Assembly (NCBI RefSeq): GCF_004916975.1
Contig: NZ_STGQ01000001.1
Span: 830,993-894,992 of the forward strand
DNA from: Paenibacillus dokdonensis
Lineage (GTDB): Bacteria > Bacillota > Bacilli > Paenibacillales > Paenibacillaceae
Direction of reading: 5' to 3'
DNA: 64,000 nt
Shown: positions 25,904 to 34,363 of the stretch, piece after piece
Layout of the letters: each line of letters starts with the position of its first letter
Position numbering within the stretch: the first letter of the stretch is position 1
Translations under genes and position numbers: made by a program
Notes under the pieces: model-generated
The model's database searches: none
What the model was told of the DNA's origin: nothing
The model's input: only the letters and a program-made list of their open reading frames with translations

Positions 25904-26899
25904 TCATACCGAGGCCACGCTTTGACGCACCATGAATGCGGTTTTTACAAACAGCTGCCCGGTAACGGCGGACGGCTCTTGCATGAGCTCAATCAACTTC
26001 GTCGTGCCCAGCTTGCTGATATCGGCAACCGGTTTATGAACGGTCGTAAGAGCGGGATTCGTGTAACGGGCAAATAAGATGTCATCGAATCCGATCAGCG
26101 ACAGCTGTGATGGAATCGTAATTCCCTTGGCATAGCAAGCATTCATGGCACCAATCGCCATGTCATCATTCGCACAGAACACGAGCGAGGGGGGCTCTGG
26201 GAGAGCGAGTAAAGAGCACATCGCCGCATAACCGCTCTCTACACCATAATCCCCCGCTGCAAAATATTCAGGCACGAGCGGAAGGCGGTGGGCAATTAAG
26301 CTGTCCATAAAGCCCTGCTTGCGTTCCGTTGATGATTTGAAGCCGGCTTTTCCCTCAATGATCGCAAAACGCCGGTGACCCTGCGTGATTGCATAATCCA
26401 TGGCTTCCTTCACGCCAGCGCGGTCATTGGCCACGACATTCATAATGCCCGGATCCTCCAAATGACGGTTCAATACGACGAGTGGAATGCCCATTTGTTT
26501 GACGTGATAAATAAAGGCATTATCCGCGTCACTTTGGCTCATGACCAGAATTCCATCAAATCGCTGGGGCAAAATTGCATCGAAATGCTGAATCCCGTCT
26601 ATCCCATGAACCGTCAGACTGTAGTTTTCATCCAAGACAAGATGGATCCCCTTGATGACATCGACGAGAAAGCTGGCGGAGGTCCCCTGATCAATACTGG
26701 AGAAGAACAATCCGATCGTATACGATTTTTTCATCACAAGACTTTTGGCGCTGTAATTGGGGATGTAATTCATTTCGGCGGCAATTTTTTCAATTTTGTC
26801 CCGGGTTTCCTTCTTGATGAGCGGGTTGCCGTTTAACGCTCTGGACACGGTAGTATGGGAAACTCCGGCGACGCGCGCAATATCTTTTATCGTAATCAT
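25904..26899 (-). CDS. LacI family repressor, probably of the hexuronate/pectin genes
   Basis: A 331-residue LacI/GalR regulator. Residues 1-20 are the helix-turn-helix ITIKDIARVAGVSHTTVSRA, followed by the hinge region IEKIAAEMNYIPNYSAKSLV; the rest is the sugar-binding core with SQSDADNAFIYHVKQMGIP, NDRAGVKEAMDYAI and SLIGFDDILFARYTNPALTT. Located directly upstream of uxaB-uxaA-uxaC on the same strand but with its own terminator, it matches the position of ExuR/KdgR-like repressors. The inducer is probably a hexuronate or KDG. This assignment is from context. Confidence 0.88.
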   Translation of the reverse strand: MITIKDIARVAGVSHTTVSRALNGNPLIKKETRDKIEKIAAEMNYIPNYSAKSLVMKKSYTIGLFFSSIDQGTSASFLVDVIKGIHLVLDENYSLTVHGIDGIQHFDAILPQRFDGILVMSQSDADNAFIYHVKQMGIPLVVLNRHLEDPGIMNVVANDRAGVKEAMDYAITQGHRRFAIIEGKAGFKSSTERKQGFMDSLIAHRLPLVPEYFAAGDYGVESGYAAMCSLLALPEPPSLVFCANDDMAIGAMNACYAKGITIPSQLSLIGFDDILFARYTNPALTTVHKPVADISKLGTTKLIELMQEPSAVTGQLFVKTAFMVRQSVASV

Positions 26900-26980
26900 C
26901 TTGACCTCTTGTAAGAAATAATGTTGTTCACGATTTCAGTTTAAGTTCTGATTTTTCCGAAGTCAAGAAATTCCAATAAA

Positions 26981-26998
26981 AATGCACACGTGAAAAAT
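26981..26998. promoter_or_regulatory. Second copy of the putative LacI-type operator
   Basis: AATGCACACGTGAAAAAT shares TGCACACGTKAA with the site at 25838. It lies between the regulator gene and the divergent AraC-type gene, 82 bp before the regulator start and directly before the -35 box of the AraC-type gene, so it could control both. Confidence 0.45.
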
Positions 26999-27000
26999 GT

Positions 27001-27030
27001 TTGTCAACTTCATAATGTAAACGCTATAAT
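27001..27030 (+). promoter_or_regulatory. Promoter of the AraC-type gene overlapped by a cre box
   Basis: TTGTCA (27001-27006), 18-bp spacer, TATAAT (27025-27030). ATGTAAACGCTATAAT (27015-27030) fits the cre consensus with one mismatch and covers the -10 box, which would let CcpA repress it. Confidence 0.6.
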
Positions 27031-27064
27031 TGGATAATGATAACGGGTTAAAGGAGCATTTCTG

Positions 27065-29308
27065 ATGAAAAAAGGGCGCATGTTTTACAAAACCTTCATT
27101 CCTATTCTTGTACTGGGAATCGGACTTGTCGTCAGTTTCGGAAGCTATATTTATCTAAATACCACCCATTCGGTCATCGAGCGGGTCGCGAATAGCAAGC
27201 AGAGCTTTATTTCCCAAACGAAGAACACGCTGGAACAGAAAATCCAAACGATTGAGTACGCCTTCAATACATACAGCACCACCAGCTCGTTTGAGTCCGT
27301 GGTAAAGAACCCTATTACAGAACAGGATTTTGAAGCCTATCGTAACGTGAATACGCAGTTGAATTATATCGCCACCATGGGTCTTGAGGGAACGGAATAT
27401 TCACTCATCAGCTTGGATCAGAGCTGGAAAATATCGGACGGCAAGCTATCTTATTTGACAGATAATGACCGGAAGAACTTATATGAAACCTATATTAACG
27501 GTCAGGACCGGGGATTATTTTGGATGAAAACAAATAATGGCATCCGTTTTGTGAACACATTGCCTGTGTTTTCAAAGAAAAAGCAGGCGATAGCATTATC
27601 GGATATTTCACTGCAAACGCTCGACCATACGCTCAAAACGGAAGAGAACACGCCTGTTTTCATTCTGAACAAGCAGGGAGATCTGATGTATGAAACAGGA
27701 CCAGACGATAAACGGCTAACCCGGGAGCAGCTCCAAGGCATCTTGGCCTCGATCGGCACAGAGCACCGGACAGGCATGGTGACGATCAGCAGCCCCAAAT
27801 CCCAGTCGGTCAAAGCCATCTACTCGAGATCCACCTATAACAACTGGATTTATGTCACATTACTGGATCAGAAGGAAATTTCGGGAGCGCTTGTAACGAC
27901 CAAATTCGGTTTAATCATGATGGGACTTGTCATCACGGTATTTATTATTGTGATCGCTTATCTGATCTCCGTTTATTTTAATAAGCCCATACAACAAATT
28001 CAGCGGAGCCTGCCCAAAAATTCGCATTCATCCTTTAAAAATGAAGTCGAATGGATTCTTCACTCCATCGATACGATTGTCACCGAAAAGGAAAATCTGG
28101 AGAGCCTCATTGAAGCTGAGCTGCCGCAGCTGGAAACCCAATTGATTCTGAATCTGTTCCGGAACCGGATTTCACCTGAAGAGCTGGAGCGGATCATGCC
28201 GCGTTTTGGATATGAAAAAATCAGGGATCCCCGTTATGTAACGATGCTGATCCAAATGGACAGCTATGGTGACCGTGAAGCGTCTGATAAGGACCTGCTG
28301 CTTTTGGCCATTAACAAAATAATAGAAGAAATCGTGCCGAAAGAGTCGCGGCTGCTGCCGATTATTTTGAATGACAAAACGCAAGCGACCATCCTGGTGT
28401 TCGCCGGAAGCAATGAACAGGAGATCCGAAAGCAGGTACTGGATGATGCCAAGGCGATTATGAAAACGGTGAGGGAATACCTGAAGGTATCCGTCAGTTT
28501 TGGCATTAGTCAAACGTACGAGCATCTATGGGAAAGCAGGGAAGCCTGTGAAATGAGCAAGCAAGCGCTGCATCACCGTTTAAACTTAGGCAAGGAATCC
28601 ATTATATTCTATGAAGATATTTCGATGGTCGTGTCCGGCCCGGTACTTCTCCATTATCCGGCTGAGCTGGAGTCCCAGCTGTTTGATGCCATCCGGTTAG
28701 GGGACGAAGAACAGGTTCCGCGATTCCTCTATCCATTACTGGCTCAAATGATGACGAAGAACAAAAACTCCATGAACTTTGAAGTGGCGCTGGTGCGTTT
28801 TGTGAATAATCTGATTCAATTGGAGCAGCTTTTGGGTGTAGAAGTGCTGATGACGCAGGATAACCATGCTTTATACCACCGGCTGCTCGATATTCGTAAT
28901 CCGGAGGAAATTGAGCGCATATTGGTGCAGGAAGTCATTTTGCCGATGGTCAAAAGCATGAAGGAAAAAACCAATCAGCAGTTCCGTTCCCTTTCAGAAA
29001 AAATAGCTGCCATCGTCCGGGCAGAATACGATCAGGAGCTTTCGCTGGAGTGGATAGCTGACCGCCTTCATTACAATCCCAACTATTTGAGCAGCATTTT
29101 TAAGAAAGAGTTTGGCATGACGTTCAGTGAATATGTGATGAATTACCGGCTTGAAATGGCCAAAAAGTGGCTGATTGAGACGGATATGACTATAAAGGAT
29201 ATCGCCGAACGTCTGCAGTACCATAACTCCCAAAACTTTATACGATCATTCCGCAAGAAGGAGCAGGTTACTCCCGGCTCTTACCGCAAAGTGAAGCAGG
29301 CCCAGTAG
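27065..29308 (+). CDS. Membrane-anchored AraC family regulator of the pectin island
   Basis: A 747-residue one-component regulator. Transmembrane helix 1 is at about 9-29, an extracellular sensor domain at about 30-275, helix 2 at about 280-304 (LIMMGLVITVFIIVIAYLIS), then a cytoplasmic linker, and two helix-turn-helix units in the last 90 residues (LSLEWIADRLHYNPNYLSSI and IKDIAERLQYHNSQNFIRSF). This build is common in Paenibacillus next to CUT1 sugar transporters, where the outer domain is thought to sense ligand or binding protein. Here it stands between the uxa operon and the split transporter, so it probably activates the latter. It has its own promoter with a cre box. Confidence 0.88.
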   Translation: MKKGRMFYKTFIPILVLGIGLVVSFGSYIYLNTTHSVIERVANSKQSFISQTKNTLEQKIQTIEYAFNTYSTTSSFESVVKNPITEQDFEAYRNVNTQLNYIATMGLEGTEYSLISLDQSWKISDGKLSYLTDNDRKNLYETYINGQDRGLFWMKTNNGIRFVNTLPVFSKKKQAIALSDISLQTLDHTLKTEENTPVFILNKQGDLMYETGPDDKRLTREQLQGILASIGTEHRTGMVTISSPKSQSVKAIYSRSTYNNWIYVTLLDQKEISGALVTTKFGLIMMGLVITVFIIVIAYLISVYFNKPIQQIQRSLPKNSHSSFKNEVEWILHSIDTIVTEKENLESLIEAELPQLETQLILNLFRNRISPEELERIMPRFGYEKIRDPRYVTMLIQMDSYGDREASDKDLLLLAINKIIEEIVPKESRLLPIILNDKTQATILVFAGSNEQEIRKQVLDDAKAIMKTVREYLKVSVSFGISQTYEHLWESREACEMSKQALHHRLNLGKESIIFYEDISMVVSGPVLLHYPAELESQLFDAIRLGDEEQVPRFLYPLLAQMMTKNKNSMNFEVALVRFVNNLIQLEQLLGVEVLMTQDNHALYHRLLDIRNPEEIERILVQEVILPMVKSMKEKTNQQFRSLSEKIAAIVRAEYDQELSLEWIADRLHYNPNYLSSIFKKEFGMTFSEYVMNYRLEMAKKWLIETDMTIKDIAERLQYHNSQNFIRSFRKKEQVTPGSYRKVKQAQ

Positions 29309-29330
29309 GAGAGCAATGCCGGATCACGAA

Positions 29331-29384
29331 GAAGTCTTGTTTTCTGCAGAAAAAGACCGCGGAAACCAAGACCTCTTTGTTTTT
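29331..29384. terminator. Terminator between convergent AraC-type gene and permease gene
   Basis: GTCTTG(29334-29339)/CAAGAC(29367-29372) extended inwards by TTTTC/GGAAA, followed by CTCTTTGTTTTT on the plus strand. On the minus strand CTCTTT/AAAGAG forms an additional small stem. Confidence 0.6.
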
Positions 29385-29391
29385 AAAGAGT

Positions 29392-30276
29392 TTAACCTTT
29401 GACCGAGCCAAGCAGAGCCCCCTTGACGAAGTGTTTTTGTACAAAAGGATAGGCGATCAGCATCGGAAGCGTTGCGACCATGATGACCGCCATTTTAATA
29501 GTTTGAGCGGGAGGCACCACATCGACGGATGTGCTCTCTGCCTGCATACCGCTGGAGACAATAACGATTTGACGGAGCAGAACCTGAATCGGCCATTTGT
29601 TGGAGTCTGTAATATAGAGAATGGCGTTCATATAGGTGTTCCAGTAAGCCACACCATAGAAAAGAGAGATGGTGGCAATCGATGGCAGCGCCAGCGGGAG
29701 CATGATTTTAAAGAAAACTCCGAAATCATTGCAGCCGTCGATTTTGGCCGATTCCTCCAAACTGTCCGGCAGCGCCTGGAAGAAGTTTCTCATGATGATC
29801 ATATTGAAGGCATTAATCGCGACAGGTAGTATTAAGGACCAATAGGAGTCGATCAATCCCATGCTTTTGACAACCAGAAATGTAGGGATCATTCCGCCGC
29901 TGAAAAGCATCGAGAATACGACAATAAAGTTGATCGCAGTTCTTCCATATAGATACCGGCGTGATAAACCATAGGCCATGAGGGCTGTTAAAAACATACT
30001 CACGATCGTACCTGCTAAGGTAACTCCAATCGAAACTCCCAATCCTTTAAAAATCGTCGGCGTAGAGAGAATATACCGGTAAGCATCCAAAGAGAACGTG
30101 GTAGGAAATAATATAAACTTTTTGGCCACTACTTCTTGGGTTGAGGCAAACGAGCTGACCAGTACATTGATGAAGGGCAAGAGACAAGCCAGAGCAATCA
30201 GGATCAATAACGTGGTATTTACAATGGTAAATAGAATACTGCCTGTGGATTCTTTTTTTCGTAAGGATTGTGGCAT
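29392..30276 (-). CDS. CUT1 sugar ABC transporter permease, LplC/YtcP type
   Basis: A 294-residue membrane protein with about six segments, of the MalG-like half of CUT1 importers. The ATPase-contact EAA loop is DSLEESAKIDGCNDFGVFFK at about residues 175-194. The start MPQSLRKKESTGSILFTIVN and the ending FVQKHFVKGALLGSVKG are typical of the LplC/YtcP subgroup, which imports pectin- or rhamnogalacturonan-derived oligosaccharides in Bacillus and Paenibacillus. Unusual: its partner permease and binding protein are on the opposite strand, divergent from it. Both halves share the 280-bp region 30277-30556. Confidence 0.9.
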   Translation of the reverse strand: MPQSLRKKESTGSILFTIVNTTLLILIALACLLPFINVLVSSFASTQEVVAKKFILFPTTFSLDAYRYILSTPTIFKGLGVSIGVTLAGTIVSMFLTALMAYGLSRRYLYGRTAINFIVVFSMLFSGGMIPTFLVVKSMGLIDSYWSLILPVAINAFNMIIMRNFFQALPDSLEESAKIDGCNDFGVFFKIMLPLALPSIATISLFYGVAYWNTYMNAILYITDSNKWPIQVLLRQIVIVSSGMQAESTSVDVVPPAQTIKMAVIMVATLPMLIAYPFVQKHFVKGALLGSVKG

Positions 30277-30399
30277 GTGTTTGTCCTCCTTGTAGTCGAT
30301 TACATGGCAACTTTATCAAGGAGAAGGAGTTACGTATATAATCACGTTCTGAGGTGTTGGTGATCGGGCAAATCCGAGGATGAATTCTGTGAATCAGGA

Positions 30400-30410
30400 A
30401 CATAATCATT
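30400..30410 (-). promoter_or_regulatory. Candidate shared activator site, copy facing the LplC-type gene
   Basis: Read on the minus strand this is AATGATTATGT. The identical 11-mer lies on the plus strand at 30489-30499. Each copy points towards one of the two divergent permease genes, as expected for one regulator serving both. Confidence 0.35.
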
Positions 30411-30470
30411 ATCTTGCATCGTGATCATTACATGAGATGAGGATGTAATAAACGGCGTGGTTATGCAGTT

Positions 30471-30486
30471 TTGTAATCGCTATCAT
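30471..30486 (+). promoter_or_regulatory. cre box and possible promoter before the LplB-type gene
   Basis: TTGTAATCGCTATCAT fits the cre form TGWAANCGNTNWCA without mismatch. TTGTAA (30471-30476) with a 17-bp spacer to TTATGT (30494-30499) could be the promoter, and the second AATGATTATGT copy covers that -10 box. Confidence 0.55.
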
Positions 30487-30556
30487 GAAATGATTATGTA
30501 CGGAATATCCAAAACCGCCTAAGCTAGGAATCGTACAGAACAACAAGGAGGTCGGC

Positions 30557-31522
30557 TTGGTGAAGGATACAAGTACTGCCGCAGTGAACATGAACATTAA
30601 ACCCGCGAAAAAGGAACGTCTTACACATCTGGAAGGGCTAAAACGGAATAAGCTGTTGTATCTTATGATTCTGCCTGGCGTGCTTTATTTTATTATCTTC
30701 AAATATTTGCCGATGGGAGGACTCGTGATTGCTTTTCAGGATTACCAGCCCTATCAAGGAATTACGGGCAGCCCGTGGGTGGGATTCAAGCATTTCATCC
30801 GCTTGTTTACAGAACCAACCTTCTTCATGCTGCTGAGCAACACATTAGTTCTATTTGCACTGAATATTGTCATCTTCTTTCCGCTTCCGATTATTCTGGC
30901 TTTAATGTTGAACGAAGTCAGGCACAAGCTGTTTAAAAATGCGATTCAAACGATCATCTACATTCCTCACTTTATGTCATGGGTCATCATCGTTTCGATT
31001 ACCTACGTATTCATGACAGTAGACGGCGGAGTGTTAAATGAAGGGCTTGCCGCACTCGGCTTTCACAAGATCAGCTTTCTGACTTCACCCGAATGGCTGC
31101 GGACCGTATATATCGGACAAGTCATATGGAAGGAGCTGGGGTGGTCAACGATAATCTACCTGGCGGCCATCACGGTCGTAGATACGCAGCTATATGAAGC
31201 TTCAGAGATGGATGGCGCAGGGCGGCTCCGAAAAACCTGGCATGTGACACTGCCTGCGATCCGTCCAGTTATCATTACGCTCCTTATTCTGAAGATTGGC
31301 AGCACGCTTGATCTGGGCTTTGAACATATGTATCTGCTGCTCAATTCCTTAAACCGCGAGGTTGCGGAAATTTTTGATACCTACATCTACACCGCCGGTC
31401 TGAAAAATGGCCAGTTAAGCTTCAGTACGACCGTGGGTCTCTTCAAAGGCGTAGTGGGCCTGATTCTGGTGATGGCCTCCAATAAGCTTGCCAAGAAACT
31501 TGGGGAAGATGGCGTGTACTAA
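30557..31522 (+). CDS. CUT1 sugar ABC transporter permease, LplB type
   Basis: A 321-residue MalF-like permease with six predicted membrane segments. Marks: LMILPGVLYFIIFKYLPMGG near residues 34-53, VGFKHFIRLFTEP, and the EAA loop LYEASEMDGAGRLRKTWHVT at about 212-231. It starts with TTG (30557) or the next codon GTG (30560), both behind AAGGAGG; the latter has the better distance. It is followed by the binding-protein gene and, after that, the pectin enzymes. No ATPase gene is near, so a shared MsmX-like ATPase must drive it. Confidence 0.9.
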   Translation: MVKDTSTAAVNMNIKPAKKERLTHLEGLKRNKLLYLMILPGVLYFIIFKYLPMGGLVIAFQDYQPYQGITGSPWVGFKHFIRLFTEPTFFMLLSNTLVLFALNIVIFFPLPIILALMLNEVRHKLFKNAIQTIIYIPHFMSWVIIVSITYVFMTVDGGVLNEGLAALGFHKISFLTSPEWLRTVYIGQVIWKELGWSTIIYLAAITVVDTQLYEASEMDGAGRLRKTWHVTLPAIRPVIITLLILKIGSTLDLGFEHMYLLLNSLNREVAEIFDTYIYTAGLKNGQLSFSTTVGLFKGVVGLILVMASNKLAKKLGEDGVY

Positions 31523-31551
31523 TAACTGGATTCACTTTGCTTCACATAAAA

Positions 31552-31569
31552 AGGATTGTGCACAATCCT
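31552..31569. repeat. Perfect 18-bp palindrome between permease and binding-protein genes
   Basis: AGGATTGTGCACAATCCT, a palindrome without a gap, 20 bp before the binding-protein start. It could be a regulator site for an internal promoter or act in the mRNA. I found no second copy by eye. Confidence 0.5.
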
Positions 31570-31588
31570 GAGAAAAGGGGAAACGTAA

Positions 31589-33103
31589 ATGAAACTCATG
31601 GTGAAAAAAATGGCAGCGCTCACAATCTGCTGCGGACTGCTGTTAACTGCTTGTGGAGAAAAAGGTAAAACGGGTGAAGCTTCCAGCAATGCCGCCGATC
31701 CCAACGTAAAGGCAAATATCTCTTGGTTGAATATTCTACATACGGCTTCACCCCCGACAGACACAATCATTAAAAAAATTGAGGAAAAGACAAACGCTGA
31801 AGTTAAGTTCTCCTGGGTTCCGGATGCTTCCAAAGAGGAACGTATCAATACATCGCTGGCTTCGGACTCCCTTGCAGATATTGTTACATTGACCATTCTC
31901 GATAATTCCTCGGTGAGAAATGCTTTGAAGTCAGGTATGTTCTGGGAAGTTGAGTCTTATCTCAATGAGTTTCCTAACCTGGCAAAAATATCGCAGGATA
32001 CCCGGACGTCCGCTTCCATTGGCGGTAAATTGTACGGGGTACCATTCCAAAAGGATCTGGCCCGGAACGGGGTAGTCATCCGGAAGGATTGGCTGGATAA
32101 GCTTGGCCTTGCCATCCCCAAAACGACGGATGAGCTGATGGCGGTAGCCAAGGCATTTACCGAACAGGATCCCGACGGCAACGGTAAAAAGGATACAACC
32201 GGCTTCATGGACCGCAGCGATTTGATTTATGGCGCATTCAAAACCTTAAGTTCATACTTCGGCACCCCAAACAACTGGAAAGTGAGTGACGACGGTAAAA
32301 TGACGCCGGAGTTTGACACTGAGGAATATGTACAAACGATGGACTACATGAAGCAGCTGTACGATAACGGCTACATCAATCAGGACTTTGCCGTTACTGC
32401 GAAGACAGATCAACAGCAGAAATTTGCGCAGGGCAAAGCCGGAATTTACGTTGGAGCCTTGTTTGACAGTAAAAACCTAAAGAACATGGCCAAAGGCGTT
32501 CAAGATAACATGGAGCTGGTCTTGGTCAATAACATTACCCCTACCGGCAATGAGGCTGACCGTGCGATCTGGGCTGCCAACAATGGAATCGGAGGCCTGC
32601 TGGCTTTCCCGAAATCCGAGGTGAAGGACGAAGCGGAGCTGAAGCGGGTTCTGAAATTCGTAAACGATTTGATGGATGACGATATGTATTCCCTACTGAC
32701 GTACGGCATTGAAGGAATTCACTATTCTGTGGATGCGAATGACGCGGCAACGATCACCAACCAGGATCTGTGGCAGCAGGAAGTACAGCCGTTTGCTTCT
32801 TCCCGTCCAAACGAAACCGGCTATAAGATTCATGATGCGGATCCGTTAAAAGCAGAGTCGGATAAGCTCATCAAGGAAAATGCAGAGCATGCGGTTCTCA
32901 ACCCGGCCTATTCCCTGGAATCAGAAACGTACACAACCCAAGGCTCGGAGCTGCAAAAGATCATCACCGATGCTACGTATAAATACATTCTCGGCAAAAT
33001 CAAAATCGATGATTTCAAGGCAGCCGTAGAAAACTGGAAGAAATCCGGCGGGAGCAAAATCATCTCCGAATATGAGGCTGCTTACCAAGCTGTGAAGAAG
33101 TAA
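31589..33103 (+). CDS. CUT1 sugar-binding lipoprotein, LplA/YtcQ type
   Basis: A 504-residue extracellular binding protein. The signal peptide ends in the lipobox LLTACGE with lipidated Cys at about 21. The mature part begins after a short Ala/Ser linker with ISWLNILHTASPPTDTIIKK; the calcium-type loop DPDGNGKKDTTGF at about 191-203 and YGVPFQKDLARNGVVIRKDW are typical of this large-binding-protein group. It belongs with the permeases at 29392 and 30557. A hairpin at 33150 separates it from the downstream enzymes, which would let it be made in excess. The ligand is probably a pectin or rhamnogalacturonan oligosaccharide. Confidence 0.9.
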   Translation: MKLMVKKMAALTICCGLLLTACGEKGKTGEASSNAADPNVKANISWLNILHTASPPTDTIIKKIEEKTNAEVKFSWVPDASKEERINTSLASDSLADIVTLTILDNSSVRNALKSGMFWEVESYLNEFPNLAKISQDTRTSASIGGKLYGVPFQKDLARNGVVIRKDWLDKLGLAIPKTTDELMAVAKAFTEQDPDGNGKKDTTGFMDRSDLIYGAFKTLSSYFGTPNNWKVSDDGKMTPEFDTEEYVQTMDYMKQLYDNGYINQDFAVTAKTDQQQKFAQGKAGIYVGALFDSKNLKNMAKGVQDNMELVLVNNITPTGNEADRAIWAANNGIGGLLAFPKSEVKDEAELKRVLKFVNDLMDDDMYSLLTYGIEGIHYSVDANDAATITNQDLWQQEVQPFASSRPNETGYKIHDADPLKAESDKLIKENAEHAVLNPAYSLESETYTTQGSELQKIITDATYKYILGKIKIDDFKAAVENWKKSGGSKIISEYEAAYQAVKK

Positions 33104-33149
33104 GAGGAAATGTAGCAGTCACTTTTACTAATGCCAAATTGGAAAATAC

Positions 33150-33180
33150 GGTCCTATCCGCCTGGCTTGGGGTTAGGACC
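33150..33180 (+). terminator. Hairpin between binding-protein gene and enzyme genes
   Basis: GGTCCTA (33150-33156) / TAGGACC (33174-33180), followed by TATTTATT. The U tract is imperfect, so it is more likely an attenuator or mRNA 3'-end stabiliser than a full stop. Confidence 0.5.
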
Positions 33181-33204
33181 TATTTATTCACTCAGGAGGT
33201 CATC

Positions 33205-34320
33205 ATGGAAAAAACAAGCTGGGCCGTCAGAGCGGCCGAATCCATTATGGAACGCACACCCAAGCTGTACGAGGACAGAGGTTATCAAGGCAAATGGTCT
33301 TATGATTACGGAGTGGTGCTCAAAGGCTTTGAGCTGTTGTGGAATCAAACCGGCGATCGGAGATACCTCCAGTTTATCCAGGACAACATGGACTATTTTG
33401 TTCAGGAGGACGGTATGATTAAGGGCTATCGCCTGGATGAATATAATATCGATCATATCAATAACGGGAAAATGCTGTTCGTCTTGTACAACGAAACGAA
33501 GCAGGAGAAATATAAGCAGGCGGCAGCCCTGTTAAGGAAGCAGCTGCAGTCGCATCCCCGGACATCGGAAGGGGCATTTTGGCATAAGCAAATTTATCCA
33601 TACCAAATCTGGCTGGATGGTCTTTACATGGGTTCACCATTTTACCTGGAGTATGTACTCGCCTTTGAAGAAGGTAAGAACGTGGAGGATGTCACGAAGC
33701 AATTCATCCTTTGTGAACAGCATACGAAGGATGCGGAAACAGGGCTGCTGTTTCACGCATGGGATGAGAAGCGGGTTCAGCCGTGGTGTCATCCCGAAAC
33801 GGGACTGTCGGAAAATTTTTGGGGGCGTTCCTTGGGCTGGTTCGTCATGGCGCTGGCGGATGTGTTAGCACTGCTGCCGGAGAGTCATCGGGATTATAAG
33901 GAGCTGTCCCGTATATTGAATGATACATTGACCGCAATCCGAAAATATCAGGATGCTGACAGCGGCGTCTGGTATCAGGTGCTAAACCAAGGTGGCCGTA
34001 AAGGAAATTACCTGGAGGCTTCCGCTTCCAGCATGATCGTGTATGCCTTAGCCAAAGGCATCCGCTTGGGAGTGCTTGATGAAAGCTGGTATGAAATATT
34101 GGACCAGGCATACCACGGACTGATTGCGGAATTTGTGCTCGAAACGAAAGAAGGCTGGGTGAATCTGAATAAAAACTGCCAGGTAGCAGGTTTGGGCGGT
34201 GCTGATCAGCGGGATGGCACCTATGCCTATTATATTAGTGAGCCTATCGTGACCAATGATCAAAAGGGCCTGGGAGCTTTCCTGCAGGCATGCGGTGAAT
34301 ATGAGGCGCTGAAACGATAA
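33205..34320 (+). CDS. Unsaturated rhamnogalacturonyl hydrolase (GH105, YteR-like)
   Basis: About 371 residues, the family length. It removes the unsaturated galacturonyl residue from fragments made by rhamnogalacturonan lyase. Seen: WSYDYGVVLKGFELLW (31-46), the catalytic region QIWLDGLYMGSPFYLEY with Asp138 equivalent to the general acid Asp143 of YteR, FWGRSLGWFVMALADVL, and the late GLGGADQRDGTYAYYISEP. ATG at 33205 is chosen because AGGAGGT lies 4 bp upstream; an earlier in-frame ATG at 33139 would overlap the hairpin. There is no signal peptide, so it acts in the cytoplasm. Confidence 0.92.
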   Translation: MEKTSWAVRAAESIMERTPKLYEDRGYQGKWSYDYGVVLKGFELLWNQTGDRRYLQFIQDNMDYFVQEDGMIKGYRLDEYNIDHINNGKMLFVLYNETKQEKYKQAAALLRKQLQSHPRTSEGAFWHKQIYPYQIWLDGLYMGSPFYLEYVLAFEEGKNVEDVTKQFILCEQHTKDAETGLLFHAWDEKRVQPWCHPETGLSENFWGRSLGWFVMALADVLALLPESHRDYKELSRILNDTLTAIRKYQDADSGVWYQVLNQGGRKGNYLEASASSMIVYALAKGIRLGVLDESWYEILDQAYHGLIAEFVLETKEGWVNLNKNCQVAGLGGADQRDGTYAYYISEPIVTNDQKGLGAFLQACGEYEALKR

Positions 34321-34363
34321 AACGATTGTCATGACTCAATTCTGAGGAATAGGAGGAACGGGC

